DNA of 64,000 nucleotides from Patiria pectinifera (taxonomy: Eukaryota > Echinodermata > Asteroidea > Valvatida > Asterinidae): NCBI GenBank assembly GCA_029964075.1, contig CM057142.1, positions 34,536,392 to 34,600,391 of the forward strand, given 5' to 3'. This document shows, one piece after another, positions 12,666-27,600 of this stretch. Made by a program: the position numbers and the translations under genes. The notes beneath the pieces were generated by a model. It was not told the DNA's origin. It saw nothing but the letters and a program-made list of their open reading frames with translations, and did not search any database. The stretch's first letter is position 1. Each line of letters starts with the position of its first letter.

Positions 12666-15600
12666 CTGCAGGCAAAGGAAATAATAAAGAGATGATAATT
12701 TAAGCCACTACGGTCTTCCACTTTTTTTCGCGATTTGGGATCTTGTTAATGGCAGTGTATTGTGTGATGCATGGCATTGGACTTTCCATAGTAGCGAGCA
12801 GTATAACTCACTCTTGAAATAAAACTGAAAAATACAGATCATGCCTTGTAAATAAATGGGATTTTGTGTTTTTTTTTAGTGAAAATCAGCGTGGATGCCT
12901 TGCCGAGTGTTGATTTGGGCGGATCATCGTTAAAGGCTTAAGCAATCGGTTGAGTTCAAGGCGTTTGGAAAGCCATTTTTAAGGGTTGCATCTGTGTTCA
13001 TTTGGTGTGCGTAGTGTGTTAAGTTTGCACCTTTTTATTAGTTTCTTTTTTAAACACTTTTTATCCGTCTCCCACTTTTTATTTATTTATAGAGAGCCCC
13101 AGTGTAGTTGTTATAATAAAAACTATGTACTATCATCTTTGATCTTGTCATATTTTCAATGTCTTTATGAATACTTGAAGATGTAAAATAAAACCCATCA
13201 ATACATAATGTGAAATAAAACAGTCTTTGAACGGACACTAAGTTCCACCCACGCCGAGTCGTCATCGGAGTTCAGAAACGGACGATGAACTTCTTGTTTT
13301 AATACACGTCGTGACGGATTATGCGGAGCATAATCAACGCGATAAATGTGCACCGGAAGGGATTCTCTATCTACTACGCACAACGTATTATCGACCGATG
13401 TCCATTAATGATTGGCTAAACCGTATCCTGTCCGGCTCAAATTTTTGACGAAATGATCCATCTTGTCGACTTAAGGGACAGCTCCGTTATGAGCCAGAAG
13501 CTCAAGCAAAACATACATTGAGACCATTACGTAGACTGTCTACGTCAAACAACGCAAATAGGGCGCCCATTTTGATTGACAAAACTGAGGATTTTAAAGG
13601 GCTCCAACCCATTTCAATGTCTGCACAGGTTGAAACAAGGCCCGCTGCTTCATCACTAAGACTACGAAAGTGCTAGTCTGTTCTCTCAAAACATTTGATG
13701 AAACGATCACTCTACTTTATAAAAGCTACATTTATCAGTATGCAAAGTTATTACTAGAGAGGGGTACTTTACTTTTTTTTTTTTTTTTAACTCTGTAGGC
13801 CTGTGCCTTATTATTAATCAACAATGTTACAGGGAACTAATCGACGAAGGTCCGGAATAAGAAGTAGAGCGCGAAATAATAGCCAAGCATGCACTTGAAC
13901 GCAGGCTAGTCGAGGACGGTTGGGGTCATGGGCGTCGCCAGGATTTTTTTTCTAGGGGAGGGGAAGCATATTCCCCCCCCCCCTCCAAAAAAAAAAATAC
14001 TTGTATTCTCTAGCATATTCTTAATTTATCATTTTTTCGAGGGTGGGCGGGGGCATTTACCCACCCCACCCCATTGACACCCCTGCAGACGCCCATTTTG
14101 ATAAATGTGTATTAAATCAATAGCAAATATGACTTCACACCACTTTTCCTTTTCTTTCCCCCCCTTTTCCTTCCTTTGTTTGTATTGTTTTGCTTTTCCG
14201 GGGGGGGGGGGAGCGCCCCCCCCCGGCCCATTTCTGGCGTCACCTATGGTTGGGGTCAGTTGTTGAAACAGCACTCTCAACCCACCTCACTGGCTCACGT
14301 AGTCTATTTCGCATTTTAGTCACAGGCCTGCAGACACGAAAATAGTTGTGCAAAATGATGGCGACCTGCGAGAATGGTTTAGATAACTGTTACACTTGGA
14401 GTCTTGGAGCAACCTCGTCCCCAGGGTGTCGAGCACTACGCGCCCACCTGCTCTCTCACCCTGAATTGGATCATTTGCATGTGCAAGATTTTTGAACACG
14501 TATGCAAATTAGGAGTAGTCTCGTGCCTGCCTGTGCGTTACATTTGCGTTTGTTTTTGTATGCGGTATCTGGGGTAAAAACAGAATCACTTCGTCGCAGC
14601 GCGAGCATGGCGTGAGTTACGAAAACATGATTTTATTTTAATTAAACTGTTACGATCTTAACGAGACAACATGCAGGATCACATTTCATATTAATATTAA
14701 CAAACTGGAAAGGAAATGAATATTTTAGAGAAGGCGTGGACGAATGATCGCGAAAACACGTACTGCACGTTGTGAATAACAACACCAAGTACACGATATA
14801 AATCCATTTCTAGCCAATTGCGGTATGGAATCAGGATGCAAGAAGGAAGTTTCCTATCCAGGGTTTACTATTGGAAACAACGTTGGAAATAAAATAAGCA
14901 CTGGGGACGAGGTTGGTCTTGGAGTTGCTCGAGCAGTACAGTAATTGCGCATGCGCGTTTAAAAAGCGACTCATTGTTCGCACTCGAACCATTGTGCCAC
15001 ACTCACCCATATAAGGTCGGCTTCCAAGCCCAGCTTCGCGTGCCGTTTACCCGTTTTAGTCAGTAATTTGATAGATGCATCCACGTCGCCTAGTAACTCC
15101 ACCGTCTCATCGAACACGCCCATCAGGGCTGAGGCATGTGTCTCGAAGTTATCGTCATCACGTAGCTGCTCCTCCGTTTTGCCCTTGAACGAGGGAAACC
15201 AGTCCTGTGTCTCAGGCGACCTCTTAAATAATCTGGTAAAGCAGAACCAAAAAACGAGGCTTTGCATGATTAAGAGTACATAGCCAGTAAGTCACACTGG
15301 TTTTAATACTAAATTGGATGCTGTGGTCACAACAACCATTGCATGATATTACTTGAAATATGAGATTTAATCAAAAGTTTGAACTTTACTGTAAACTAAA
15401 AGTACCGAGAAGTAAAACCAGCACTTCCTGAACCTCGACCATTTACAAAGTGACAACCACGACGTTGTTTTAGATTTTAGACGCAAGCACTATCCCTTTA
15501 TCAAGTTTACCACCGCTACTTGACAACGCCGTGTAGTTTGATTCAAATAGATCATGCTCCCTGCAACATCCGAATATTAAAGGCCGCGTCCAATACCATA

Positions 15601-18600
15601 TAGTATAATGAAGTATAGGTCTACTTTTATACAGGGTGACCCAACAAAATGCAACCCTGAAACATTTGCCTTTTTTCAACAACGTGATCTGCTAATTGTT
15701 ATGTTTTAGATATCAGATTAAAACTGAGAGTGTTTCCTTCCAAATAGGCCTACTGAAAAAACCCCCAAAAAACAGCACATTGGGTTGCTGAGAAAATGCC
15801 AGTTAAAAAAAGGGTCATCTTCTCCAATGTGCTTCAAGCAGTGAAACATGTTACTGTAAGCCCACTGTGCAATTGTCTTTCATTTGTGCAATTTCTTTAA
15901 TATTTTGACATATTTATGATGCTTAAACTGAGGTTTTTAAATAGGACTAAAAAGGATCAGACACCTGTTCAGGTGGAAAATAAAAGGTATTTCCATCAAA
16001 TTCATTTGTACTCTTGTCATATTATGTGCCGTGTTGTTTGTAAGAATTAGGACACAATGCGCTACATGAATTTCATGCACAAATAGGTACAGTGTAAATC
16101 CCTTATGGTAATGTCATTTGAATGGACCAGAAAGGAGTTGTGTTACAGAATTGGCATTTTCTCAGCAACCCAATCTGCTGTTTTCATGCCTTTTTTTTCA
16201 GTATTGAAAGAAAAAAAAACTCTCAGCTTTAATCTGATGTCCAAAACATAAAAATTCACAGCTCACGGTAAAAAAAGGCAAATGTTTCAGGGTTGCATTT
16301 TTTGTGGTCACAAAAAAAACCCGCCAATATCTGTATGTATATGCGGTGTACAAACTCAAGGCAGTTGGTGACCTTTGAAAGAAACCAACTCTTTGAGTCA
16401 CAATTCTTAAACCAAACGTAAATCAAAATTTCAGACTTTGGACCGCGCCGATGCGTCTTATACATGGCGCTCCTTGCACATTGTAGGCTACAGGGCTCAT
16501 TAGAACGTTGCTCTGGAAAAAAACTCAGCACAGAGTGTCCTCAATTCGCTTCTTATACGCATAAATTCTTGGTATCCAGGAAATAACAACTATATTATGC
16601 CCTCTAATTAGCCATACACATTTCGATAACCATTAATATTATCCCACGTGCGTTATGCGAGTTATAATACAGACGAGTAAAATACTGGCTTTGTGATAAC
16701 AGAAAAATAAGGCAAGGCTCGGGAAATGAATACTATGCGGTTTACATTATGAAAAAAAGCCCTGTGCATTTTAATAGCATACGGAGATTAAACGCAGAAA
16801 GAGCGTAGGTGGGACGGAAACTAGTGGTTTGTCGAAATGACAGTAGCATAATTACTCCCGTCATGAAGATAACATGTCTGGCTATGGCAAGTCTGTCAGT
16901 TGGCTTATGGTAAAAAATCATCTCCCATATGCAATTTCCGGTACATTATTTGAACATTTCAGGTATTGTTAATGACACATCATAAAACCCAAATCCACTT
17001 GATGCCATTTTCCCCCCTACCCCAGAAGATGGTTTTCGGGGTATTGTTTTTGAGCCGTCCATTTGGAAAGGTGGGCGAAATAAACCTTAAAGGAGAGTCA
17101 GTTATCAAGACTTTTTGCAGCAGATGAAAAATTCGAATTTAGATGTACATGTTGAAGCACAATTTCGGAAAAAAATTCTCTTTAGGGGCGGGGACACCTT
17201 TCATAATTTGGGGGTGGGGCAAAATGAAATTACAAGATACTACAGCATTAATCCAAACGCATGTCAATTTGTTTTCTGAATTTGGCCTTGGCAGTCTAAG
17301 CAGTAAATTGTAAGGCAACATTTCAAATTGTATTTCGCTTTTATGCAAGATTCCTCTTGTACGTGTTTGTTTTTTTAAATGGGGAATGATAAAAAATGTA
17401 CAATTTTGTCCTTGAACTCAATTTTGTTGAACTAAAATGAGAAAAGAGAGCTGGACCGTCAATTCTTTGATGTAAATCCAGCACATAAATGGGAAACTTT
17501 AGGGTGGATTAAAAAATATAAAATAAACATGCAGAGAAGGGAGAAAAAACAGAAAATGAGTAAATTTGATGTAACAACAAAATTTGAATGTCAGTTTCAG
17601 ATGTCAAATGAACATATAGCAATTTGAGATACATTTACAGATGTAAAGTAATACAAACTTTTATTTTGCCGATTTCAGACCAAAAAACCACATCATTGTG
17701 GCTTCTTTTTATGTGAAATCACTCTTTTCCTATATACCATTTTTGGAAATTCTAGTTTTACACCTAAAAACAATGACATACCAGCTAAAATTTCAAAGAA
17801 ACAAAACTGAGCTTCATAGGTTAGTTAAGTTAATGTCTTAAAAAAATAAATATGGGTTAGATTGTTGGTTTTTTGTTCATATGTAAGATGCGTCCCCTTT
17901 TTATGAAAAAAATTGTGACACGCCCCCAAAGCGGGAAAAAAGTTTATGATTTGACATGTACAAATTCCATCCACCCCCGTTCACTGTACTGGATGAAAAA
18001 AACCACCAAGATTGCCCGTTACATATAACTCTTCTGCAGCGTCATTTGCCCCCATTTTTATAAAAAGTGGTACCACCCCCAAAAGAGGGGGAAAATGGAG
18101 GTTTTTTTTAAGCTCTGGCAGGAGCTTCTACATGTCACTTGGTGGTCGGTCGGTCCCCGGAAAAGTGACCAAAATAAAGCCCCAAATTTAAAGTTAAAAA
18201 AAAAGCAAACAAAATAAATTAACAAATTAACAAAAATTGTTTGTAACAATTCGGAAAGGTGTTTATGAAAAGTTTGTAAAATGGAGGCAAACTGTGTAGT
18301 AACGTTATAGTCACGTGGTATTTATCACAAACCGCTATAAATCTAAAGTTTGGTGTTCCATATGTGCCATCGTTGTCACATTTTTGGGCGTCGCATTTTT
18401 CAGCTCTGGCAGGGATCATTTTGATAGATTTCATGCAAGACTTTCATGCAAGACGACCGGAGCTTATTGTGCACTCGCACTTGTTTTTATTCTAGTGATG
18501 TAGCATTTGGGTGACCTGTCCAAAATGCCAAAAAGAAAAGTGAAACTATCAAAGTGGTTTTGCGCGCAAAGCTCCCCACTTTTTAATGTCATGGCCCCGC

Positions 18601-21600
18601 CCATAAAAGGGTCAGAAAAAATGACATCAAGTGGTTTTGAACTTGCTGAGGTGTCCATAAGTGATCCTGAGAGTTTCACAGATGTGTACCCAAAAATGCA
18701 TATGGGCCTCCACAAGCCCACTGACTAAGTTCCGTGGGTCTCCCGGCCCCCAAAAAACAATGGAATTAACAATAAAATAAGACATTAGAAATCTACAATC
18801 TTTCCATTATGATATTATTTTCATCATCGGTCGGTTTTCGATGACAAACAAACCAACAACAACCAAAAAACACCTCCCCCTAAAAAAAAAAAAAAATCTG
18901 TGGCTGTTGCCTTGTGTGATTTCCCCCGGGTTATATAAATCAATAAATCGAGCTATTCAAATATATAAAGGTATCATTTTCTACTCTTTTTTACATTTGT
19001 TAATACATGTATTATAGTCATCAAGTAAACAGTGTCGTGTGAAAAGCACAGAAGGGTTTCAAAATAAAGACAATGGGTTTAGTAAATTACAATGGGCCGG
19101 AAAGGTTACGCCTTTGAAGGGGCAAAGCCAATATCAAAAACTGACTTCATCCCTATGGAAAAGCCATGACACGAGAACAAGGTGTGAAAGATGTTCCCAA
19201 CCGGTGGTTTCAAACTATTAAAGAAGAGGGTCATGACCACTGATCTCTATATAAAGACTGGATAGCTAATAAAGAGCCGCACAATGTACGAATTTGACTC
19301 CATATTGGTGAGACCGGCTGGTGATCTACAAAGGACAAGTTGCCGTTTTTATAGACAGCATGATTTCTTTTGTAACGTCGCGGTTCACTTGACTTATATT
19401 TTGACCACCACCACTGACCAAGGTTAACTACAATTTTTGTTTAACGTCGTGGTTACTAAAATACCGCAAATATCACTTTTACGGTGTTTTGCAATGATAA
19501 TCACTACGGAAATGTGTCCCTTTTAGAACATCATAATATGTGTACGTGACCAAAATGCGCGTCAACTGTTGATACAAAGCGCGCGTATTTACGCGTAGAA
19601 CGTTCGTATTATACGCGGCCATCTTCGTGAGACCGGGGGCGAATTGGTCAATATGCAAAGTCTTCTGTGTGAATGTTGTATGCATATCCGCTATCCAGTC
19701 TTTATATAGAGATCAGTGGTCATGACCTTTGTTCTACTTTCTCACGTTTTTATTTGGTAGGTTATGTGATCGCCGCGCACTTATGCGTGGCCCCTTTCAT
19801 GGCGAAAAATTGTGCTAGTTCTTATACAAAACAATTGCCCCAGGGCAGATTATCTGAACAATAGCTAGCAGTAGCACAATGGTATCGCCATTGGAGGGGG
19901 CCACCGTGATAGAAGTGACAGCGTGCCCAGATTGGACTATAGCTGGGATTACTTAAGATTTAGCTTCTCTTCGTCAAGAAGGGGTTTAAAGTACATATTG
20001 ACGTATTGACGTATTGACGATAGACCTTCGGATTCAATTCCTCGTTTACGAAAAAATACCGCAGTCATATTATCAGAAGGAGTTAGAAGATATCGTCCAC
20101 AAAATATAAATCACGTTTTGATCAATTTGTTGCTGATAACCAAGCCCCAGTTAATAGGCATCTCTTTGTATACACGGAAGGAATGAAGAAGTTATTTTAT
20201 TTCATGATGAATAGGCCAATATTTGTGTTTATGTATATTAAGGATTAAAAGTGAGTTATATTACGAGAGTACCTTGTCATTGGGAATTCCGGTTGGCATG
20301 GTTCCGAATTCAAGATCACCTGCCGTTCTTGTGCATTATTTAGTTGCAGGGTGGGAGGCTAATGTAATACATGTAGTACTTAACTGCACTGTTGAGCTAT
20401 GTGATCAAAGTATCTACTCATATAACTATACAAGTATCAGTATTGGCCCATACCACAGTATTTCGCAAGGCCATTTTGTGCGTTCCAATCACGCGAATAA
20501 TGCCATTGCTGTACTTTTGCGAATGATTCTCGGATGGCGAACGTTGTGCAACGTTGAGTTGAACGCACCCAATGTATAGAGAAATATCACAAAGTTGAAA
20601 ATATTGAAGATTCCTCATAATCATTTTCAAAGATAAAATATGGGGAATTAAGTATTCTGAGGTCTTCCTGTTACACTTCCACAATTAGGAGTAATATAAC
20701 TTGGAAGCCTTCACAACGCAGATATGGATTAAAAAAATAACTAAATGCTAAATTGACAGCATTACAACCCAAATGCATCATTAATCGTATCCGAAAACCA
20801 ACGCGCACAGTGCTCATAATTACACAGATCAGTCACAAAGGTAGGAAATTGACTAGATACTTCGTTATTGTCGAGTGTCAATCCTTCCGAAATAACGTGT
20901 CTATATCTTCGTCACCTGATACGAAATCCGTGCCAATTCACCGAGAACAATTAGGCCGGTGCTTGCCCTAGGCTTCCAGATACAAGATGCACGCCTATAC
21001 CCTTTATTTCATCGATGATAAGGGTCGAGAGGAGCAGAGCCGAGGACCATTATTGAGTCCCGAGGCAAATGGATTTATTCCAGTTTGAAGGTGGCCTGCG
21101 CCGTTGAACTGTTGTTCCACGAAGCCTGCAAATTGGACCGAACGCAAATGTTATAATGCAGGATAAGTCGTTGTTGAGACCGATAGAAAAATATACGCTG
21201 CTTGGTGCCTTATTCATGGTAAACTGTTTCGTGGAAATTTACATAGGCCTATGACAGGTATTTTCATGTTGGCAGTTTCGTTGTATGCATTGCGTGTTGA
21301 GTAAGCATTTTGCGAAGAAAGCGGAGATATCGAATGAACACTGCGGGCTATAGACCTTATGCCTCCAAGATGGCTGCTACAGCCATCTTAGAGGGCAATG
21401 TCTTTGTTTTGCTTTGACATGCATGAGTGAACCTTCTGTGAATTCATTGTTACTGAATTAAAATAACAAAAGATACCCTCTATAAGATGACCGCTATACG
21501 CATACTGTCTATATTCTGTGTGAGCTGGATATGCATAGCGCATTGCGTTGGGCGATGAAGAATTACCAACCCTCTTTGGCAAGAAGAGGGCAGAAATCGT

Positions 21601-24600
21601 CTGATAAATCGGAAGGACTATTTCAGAATGTTTGCCCTTTTTTGTATTCGACCAAAGTTAAAAGGTAAGATCTCTTGAACAAGTTCATTTTATACGAAAT
21701 CCGGTTAACAGGAAATATATGCACCTACAACTATGGCATCCCTCGACTGCGTTTATTTATAGCGATCCAGAACATTCACGTTAACATACTTGATTTTTCG
21801 AGCCACAAAAACGAACATTTTATTTTATTTTATTAAGCCAATTTTTTTTCTGCCACTACTAAAATGTAACATAAATGTCATTTATCGATTTAATACAGCA
21901 AAAGCAAATGCGCTAAAACTGCCTGAACAGTTTAAACCTTACTATATATATATAGGCAAGATCAAAAAAGTTAATCGGTGATATGATAATTTTTAATAAC
22001 GATGGGCGTAGACAATGAAAATATACAGAATGTCATCAATCTTGGCAACATTAGGACATTATCAGCATTTCTTTAGTGAGTCACATGTCGCTAAAAGTTC
22101 CCAATACATGCAGGTTTCGAACATTTTGCATTTTGTTTTTTAAAATTGGAAATGCAGCTCTTCCTGAAACTACAGAACAGAAATAACCCGTGAGCTTTAA
22201 TGACAATCACTCTCCTGACAACGTTCGCCGGCCTCTTTCTCATCCTGGAGAACAGAAAAACAATTCTTCAAAACATCTTAAGAAATTCTTTGAGTCTGCA
22301 TGTGCAGTCCGAGGCTCAAACACCAATATAGGAAATAGCCTCCCATGTTTCACGTGTCACCCATACACTATTTATATTTTGATACTTACACTTCACCGTA
22401 TTTCTCCGAGAGTGAATCTTACCTACATTGCGGTAAAGTGCTTAAATTTACTTCCAAGCACACTTAGCCCATTAGTTTGTTGCTGATTTGTTTTTCTTGT
22501 AATTTTTCATTGATTAGCCACAGCGTGAATATGGTACGAATGCACTTATAAGCATTTACATAATTATGATATGGGGCGTATTCGAAACCCCGTTCTCGAG
22601 TGACCCGAACAGTGTTCTCGGGTTGCTGATTACGAACGCCCAAGTGCGTGTGGAATGCAGCTGCATGCACTGGCGAAAAATCAAGATGGCAACCGCCATA
22701 TTAAAACGCCGAATGAAAAGAAAGGGAAACTAATGTTCTTGCGAAAATAATTAGAATCCCGGAACAGCAACAAAAATTGACAAAGACAAGCCCACTCTAT
22801 GATCAGGTACAATTTTTTTTTTATCATAACTGCTTCTCATTGAATGAGTGCTTTCAATTTTATGCACAAAAAAATAACGCAAGTTGTGATACAGGCCTAT
22901 CGTCCGCCATGTCCTTGGCGTTGTTCATCTACTCCCCGATAAGTCGAGAGTGAAAATCTTGTTCGCGAACAACGTTCGCATTTTGGTTCTCGTCATTCTC
23001 GTGTTCGTTTAACACGAGAACACGGTTTCGAATACTTCCATGGATTCGTGTCATTTGAACACGATATAACGCTACGATTTTTAGTAAACTTTTCATATTC
23101 TTACTAATATTATTACCTAAATTTCAGAATTTGGACGAGTGGTGTTTTGAAATAAATCCAATAAATATATGTCAATCCTGAATAAAGGTCCCTAAAAATG
23201 GAAATCGATGTGAAAATTATATTTTACTTCGACAAAACACTTCTTGAAACCTCACCCCATGGGCTGGTCCGAGTCCGTGGTCGGAAACGTGGCGTGGTCC
23301 GTGGTACCAAATCCTGGGTGCCGCAGGCCAGTACATCATGAGGCCCGAAATTGCCTACGCCGGCCAAATCACGATTTGCATGCCCTAGTTAAATTATCCG
23401 GTATTGGAGCATTTTGAGGGCCGTGAACTTGAGGATTTGCAGAGAACTGCGAGCTCGTATTTCTGTGAAATTTTGATGAAATTAGGTCCTAAAATGGCTC
23501 TATTTTGCAATGGAGCGTAGGCGTCCGTTTTCAAAATGGCGTTGGGCTTCAGGACTGCTTAGGGGTGATCATCTTTGGATGGAATTTTCTTCCAAAAGTC
23601 ACCGGTTAACCCCCAAAATAGTGAAAGGAAAATGAACAATGATGAAATAAGCTTTAATTTGATGTGTGTCTCAAACACCTTGGAGACTTTTTTTTTTTTT
23701 TTTTTTAATATTTTTGGGAAGTACGCGTAATTATTATCACTGAGGTCTATGGGAGTCTATTTTAATACTGGTCTCATTTAACCCTATAGGTGGTGGACAA
23801 TGGCGGCCATGCATGCACAATGGTTGATTGCCAATTTGTTTTTAAATCAAAGGGGATAAGCAAGTCAACAATTACTATTTTCGAAAGAGGGGGCTCAAGC
23901 CAAGGCTGTGACGTCTTTACATTAAACCTGCCGGTCAATTGAAGCACAGGGCCCGTTGGAAGTCTTGTGCAGTGCTGCTTACCAGCCAGCTAAAACGGAA
24001 ACTATACATTAAACGCGCCAGGCACGGCGTACTTTGACCTGGATGAAGAAAGTATAGTTAAAGTGCTATTTTCGAGTATCATCCCGAAAGAAAAACATTG
24101 TTCTAAATTGCTTTTATTCTAGCAATACAAACATTATTGAATAATTACTTTTACAAATTCGAAATATTGGCATCCAGACAATAATTCCATTTTCGCGGGG
24201 TAGGCTGGTCCCCGCCCCCACAATCCGTATCAATATAAATGTATATACGGACCGGCAGCCAGTCTGCTTGTAAAGCGGATTTGTTTGTGCCAAAAATAAC
24301 AACCTTTTTATTCAGAAGGTTTTAAAAAATATTGGTAGGAATAAAACATACAAGTTAAAATTTATTAAGAGAAAAGAAAGGATCGAATTCGGTGAACAGC
24401 ACGGGGCACGCATATTTAAGCAGTTGGACCAATGGTCCTTGGTTGGACCAAGCACGTAATTACGCTACATGTTCATAATCTTAACAAATAGGTAATCTAT
24501 TTACGCAATGGCAGTGATGGTTACTATAGTATCTTAATTCATCGAGGCCACTTCTATACACAACCAAACTGTCTTTTAAAAATGTTTTAACGGGTTCTAC

Positions 24601-27600
24601 TTTTCCGCGTACTGATCCTTTATTATAAACCTATCGTTATGAAAATAGGCTCATTCTTGGTCTTCGATTTTCACTTAGTTTGATATATAATGGAAATCCT
24701 TTAATGGAGTCATCTATCGCCAAGACTTGAATTTTCGGCAACAAATTTTTAGCCAGTACTAAAATAAATTCCTGGTTAAATAATGAAACTATGTTAATGA
24801 AGGGCACTGACAACATCAACAAAGCTAGTGGGGCAGATAGGGGAAATAGTTGGGGAATTTTGCCTTTGATGATACAAGCATGGAATTTGGCAAATAATCA
24901 TATTATATGTGTTAAGAAAGATATTTGGCTATGTAGGCTATCAGCTTCGGCCCAAAAATTGGGCCTCCGGTATCAAAATATCGAAAAGAACAATGTTCAT
25001 AGCGATTTTTGACAAGGTAAACACAATCTAGAATAGGAAAATGTGTGATAGCTTTGTAGTGTGAGTGGTGGTAGTTTTTTTGGTGTTATCGCTTTAAAAA
25101 AAAAATCAAAATGGCCGCCAATATACTTGAACCGGATTAATTATATGTGGCATGTTTTGGCTGCCATTTAAAAAAAAAAACAGTGATAGCACCCAAAAAG
25201 CTGCCACCGCTGCAATGATATCACATATTTTCCAACTACAGGGGTGCACACCTTGATGATTATTATTCCCCTCATTTGATATTCCCCTCATACCGACCAA
25301 ACCCCCAGACTGATGGCCTAATAGGGCAATCTCAGATTTGTCCTTTGAAAAAAAAACTATAGATAGAATAACAAGCAATTTTCAAAATTTTCTAAATGGC
25401 TGCCATTGCTTGTTATCTACCTATTCTTTGTTCAAAGGACAAATCTGCGATGGCCCTATAAGCCAAATATCTGTGTGTGCCAAATGCCATGCTTGTATCA
25501 TCAAAACACAATCCCATCATTATCTGCCGTACTAGGCATGTTGCACATGCAAGGTCACAATGAAGAACATGACTTGTACAGGTTCCCCATGTTTGGTTTT
25601 GTGCTCAGTTTCAAACATGGAACAATGTGAATTAAAATGACAGATTTTCACTCTTCAGAGGTTTCAATGTGTTGAAGTAATGAGCATTCTGAGTTTTGTT
25701 GAAAAAAAAGTCTTAAAATCGTGATTGGAACCAGATCGGATCAGAAGGAGACGGTTTGTCTCTTTATTTTGCAGACACACGCAGAGTGCATAAAATCGAT
25801 ATTATCACCTGCTGACTGTGAACCCCAAACGAATGGCAGTAGCGAAGCGGAAGATTTGTCACGGGAGTTTAGCCAGAAAAAAATTCCCGGCACAGGGGAT
25901 GGGAATTATTATGACACAGAAGGCGCTGTTCAATATTCAAATTGGTACGAACACACAGTCGTGTTTTACTATACGCCTGAGGACAACCTATTGTGTTTCC
26001 CTTTGTCCCTGTACTTTAACACTTTCTTATAAACTAAGCACGTAAACGTAAGATCGAAGACAGTTTCGAACAAAAGCACCGTCGTTCGAGGACTGAAAGG
26101 ATCTTTTGTTATCCTGTTGTGGGTCTGTCCTCGAGCGTAATACAAGACAGAAACACAGATACATGTTTGGTATGAACACAGATACATGTTTGGTATGAAC
26201 ACAGATACATGTTAAAAAGTCGCTATCATTGGGCCCCTCAGTTCTGTACTTTCTATTATTAACTGTTCTATTACACACTATTTCAATGTTGTTTTTGGCC
26301 TATTGGCTGGGGACATGTTCTCTTTTTACATGTACATGCATGCGTGGTTTTGCACTTGTAAAGCTGGCGATCAGTTTACGACTTTGGATCACCGCACAAT
26401 GAGTTCTGTTAGCAACATTCAAGATTACTCGAAACACGACTTTAAATACATGTAAATACCCCCCCCCCCATGCTAAGCAGTCCGTGCAGTTCAAGGCTTG
26501 GCCATATTTAATCACCATATAGTCTTTTCCGAGTATCCAGTGAATCCGCACCGGAACGGCCTGCAGCTGAAGGGCGATATAATTTTCCAGCCATGTCGTG
26601 GATCGTCGTGTCTGTGTTAACGTGCAGTGAACAATCGTTTGCATAATGTAACTCCGTGTTCCAAGCCATATTGTACACAATGATGAATACCAAGGACCTG
26701 GTTTAAGCAGGTTCGACTGGTTATTTGATAGCATCGGAATAAAGAAAGCGGATCGTATTATTTTTAACCATTGATTTGCTCAATTTTTTTAGTATCGTAA
26801 TACCATAATTTGTTGACAAACAGAAGCAAAATCAGCTTTTTTTAAAGTTCAAACCTACAATGAGCGTAATTTTGGCGGGAGAAAGTTCATGCTTGTTCGG
26901 AGTAATAATGTTATGGAGATAATTATATTGTTCACCTTTCGACCGAGGTTATAGTCCGTACGGTTGCTGCTATTTTCGCGTTGATTTCTAACAGAAAGTA
27001 TGGTTAATTGAGCAATTACAAGACAAGGTTGCAACTTTCCCCTCCCATTTCTAACTATTCTCAGACGGAAACCTGACAGGCTCATTACAAGGCTACCAAA
27101 GGCCTACATATATCTTTCTCTATTACTGGCTCCAAATAGAACATGGGAAGGGGTGGATGATGATTTCGGAACATTAATTCTCGTCAAATAATGAGCCAAA
27201 AAAAAAACCCCAACTGACTGCCAAATGTTTTCGGTTTGGGAGGATTGGAGGGGAACCGTCGCCCCGAAGAAAAGGATTGGACCCACTTGCGCACATTGCA
27301 ATGAGTAGTATATCAACATCGCAATAAAAACCCTTACAATTTTGTTTTGCAATAGCCTAAATTTCTGCCATATACGGAATCCACTGTCAAGTCAAGAGCT
27401 ATAACAATACCTTTATCGTATAGATAATTAACGGTGATGCGTGTGGTGAAAAACAGCAATACCAATCTCCCAAATGATAGATGTACGTCCCAGTTTTGCG
27501 ATTGTCATGATGTGGATTTAGGAGAATGCATGGGCCGCCATGCACACACCGTCAGTGTCATTAGCGTTTGCTATTGACTGATCACCGTGAACATTATCTC

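Larger units (their letters stand above)
12666..15006 (-). other. Globin intron 2
   Basis: This 2341 bp intron separates the G7.0 junction. It contains a homopolymer-rich repeat at 13.93-14.25 kb and a 506 bp element at 14.41-14.92 kb. The remaining sequence shows nothing recognisable. Confidence 0.85.

Noticed and set aside
26300-26734. Longest open frame of the window (144 codons, minus strand)
   Set aside because: No domain, no splice partner, and composition like other chance frames; it lies inside globin intron 1.
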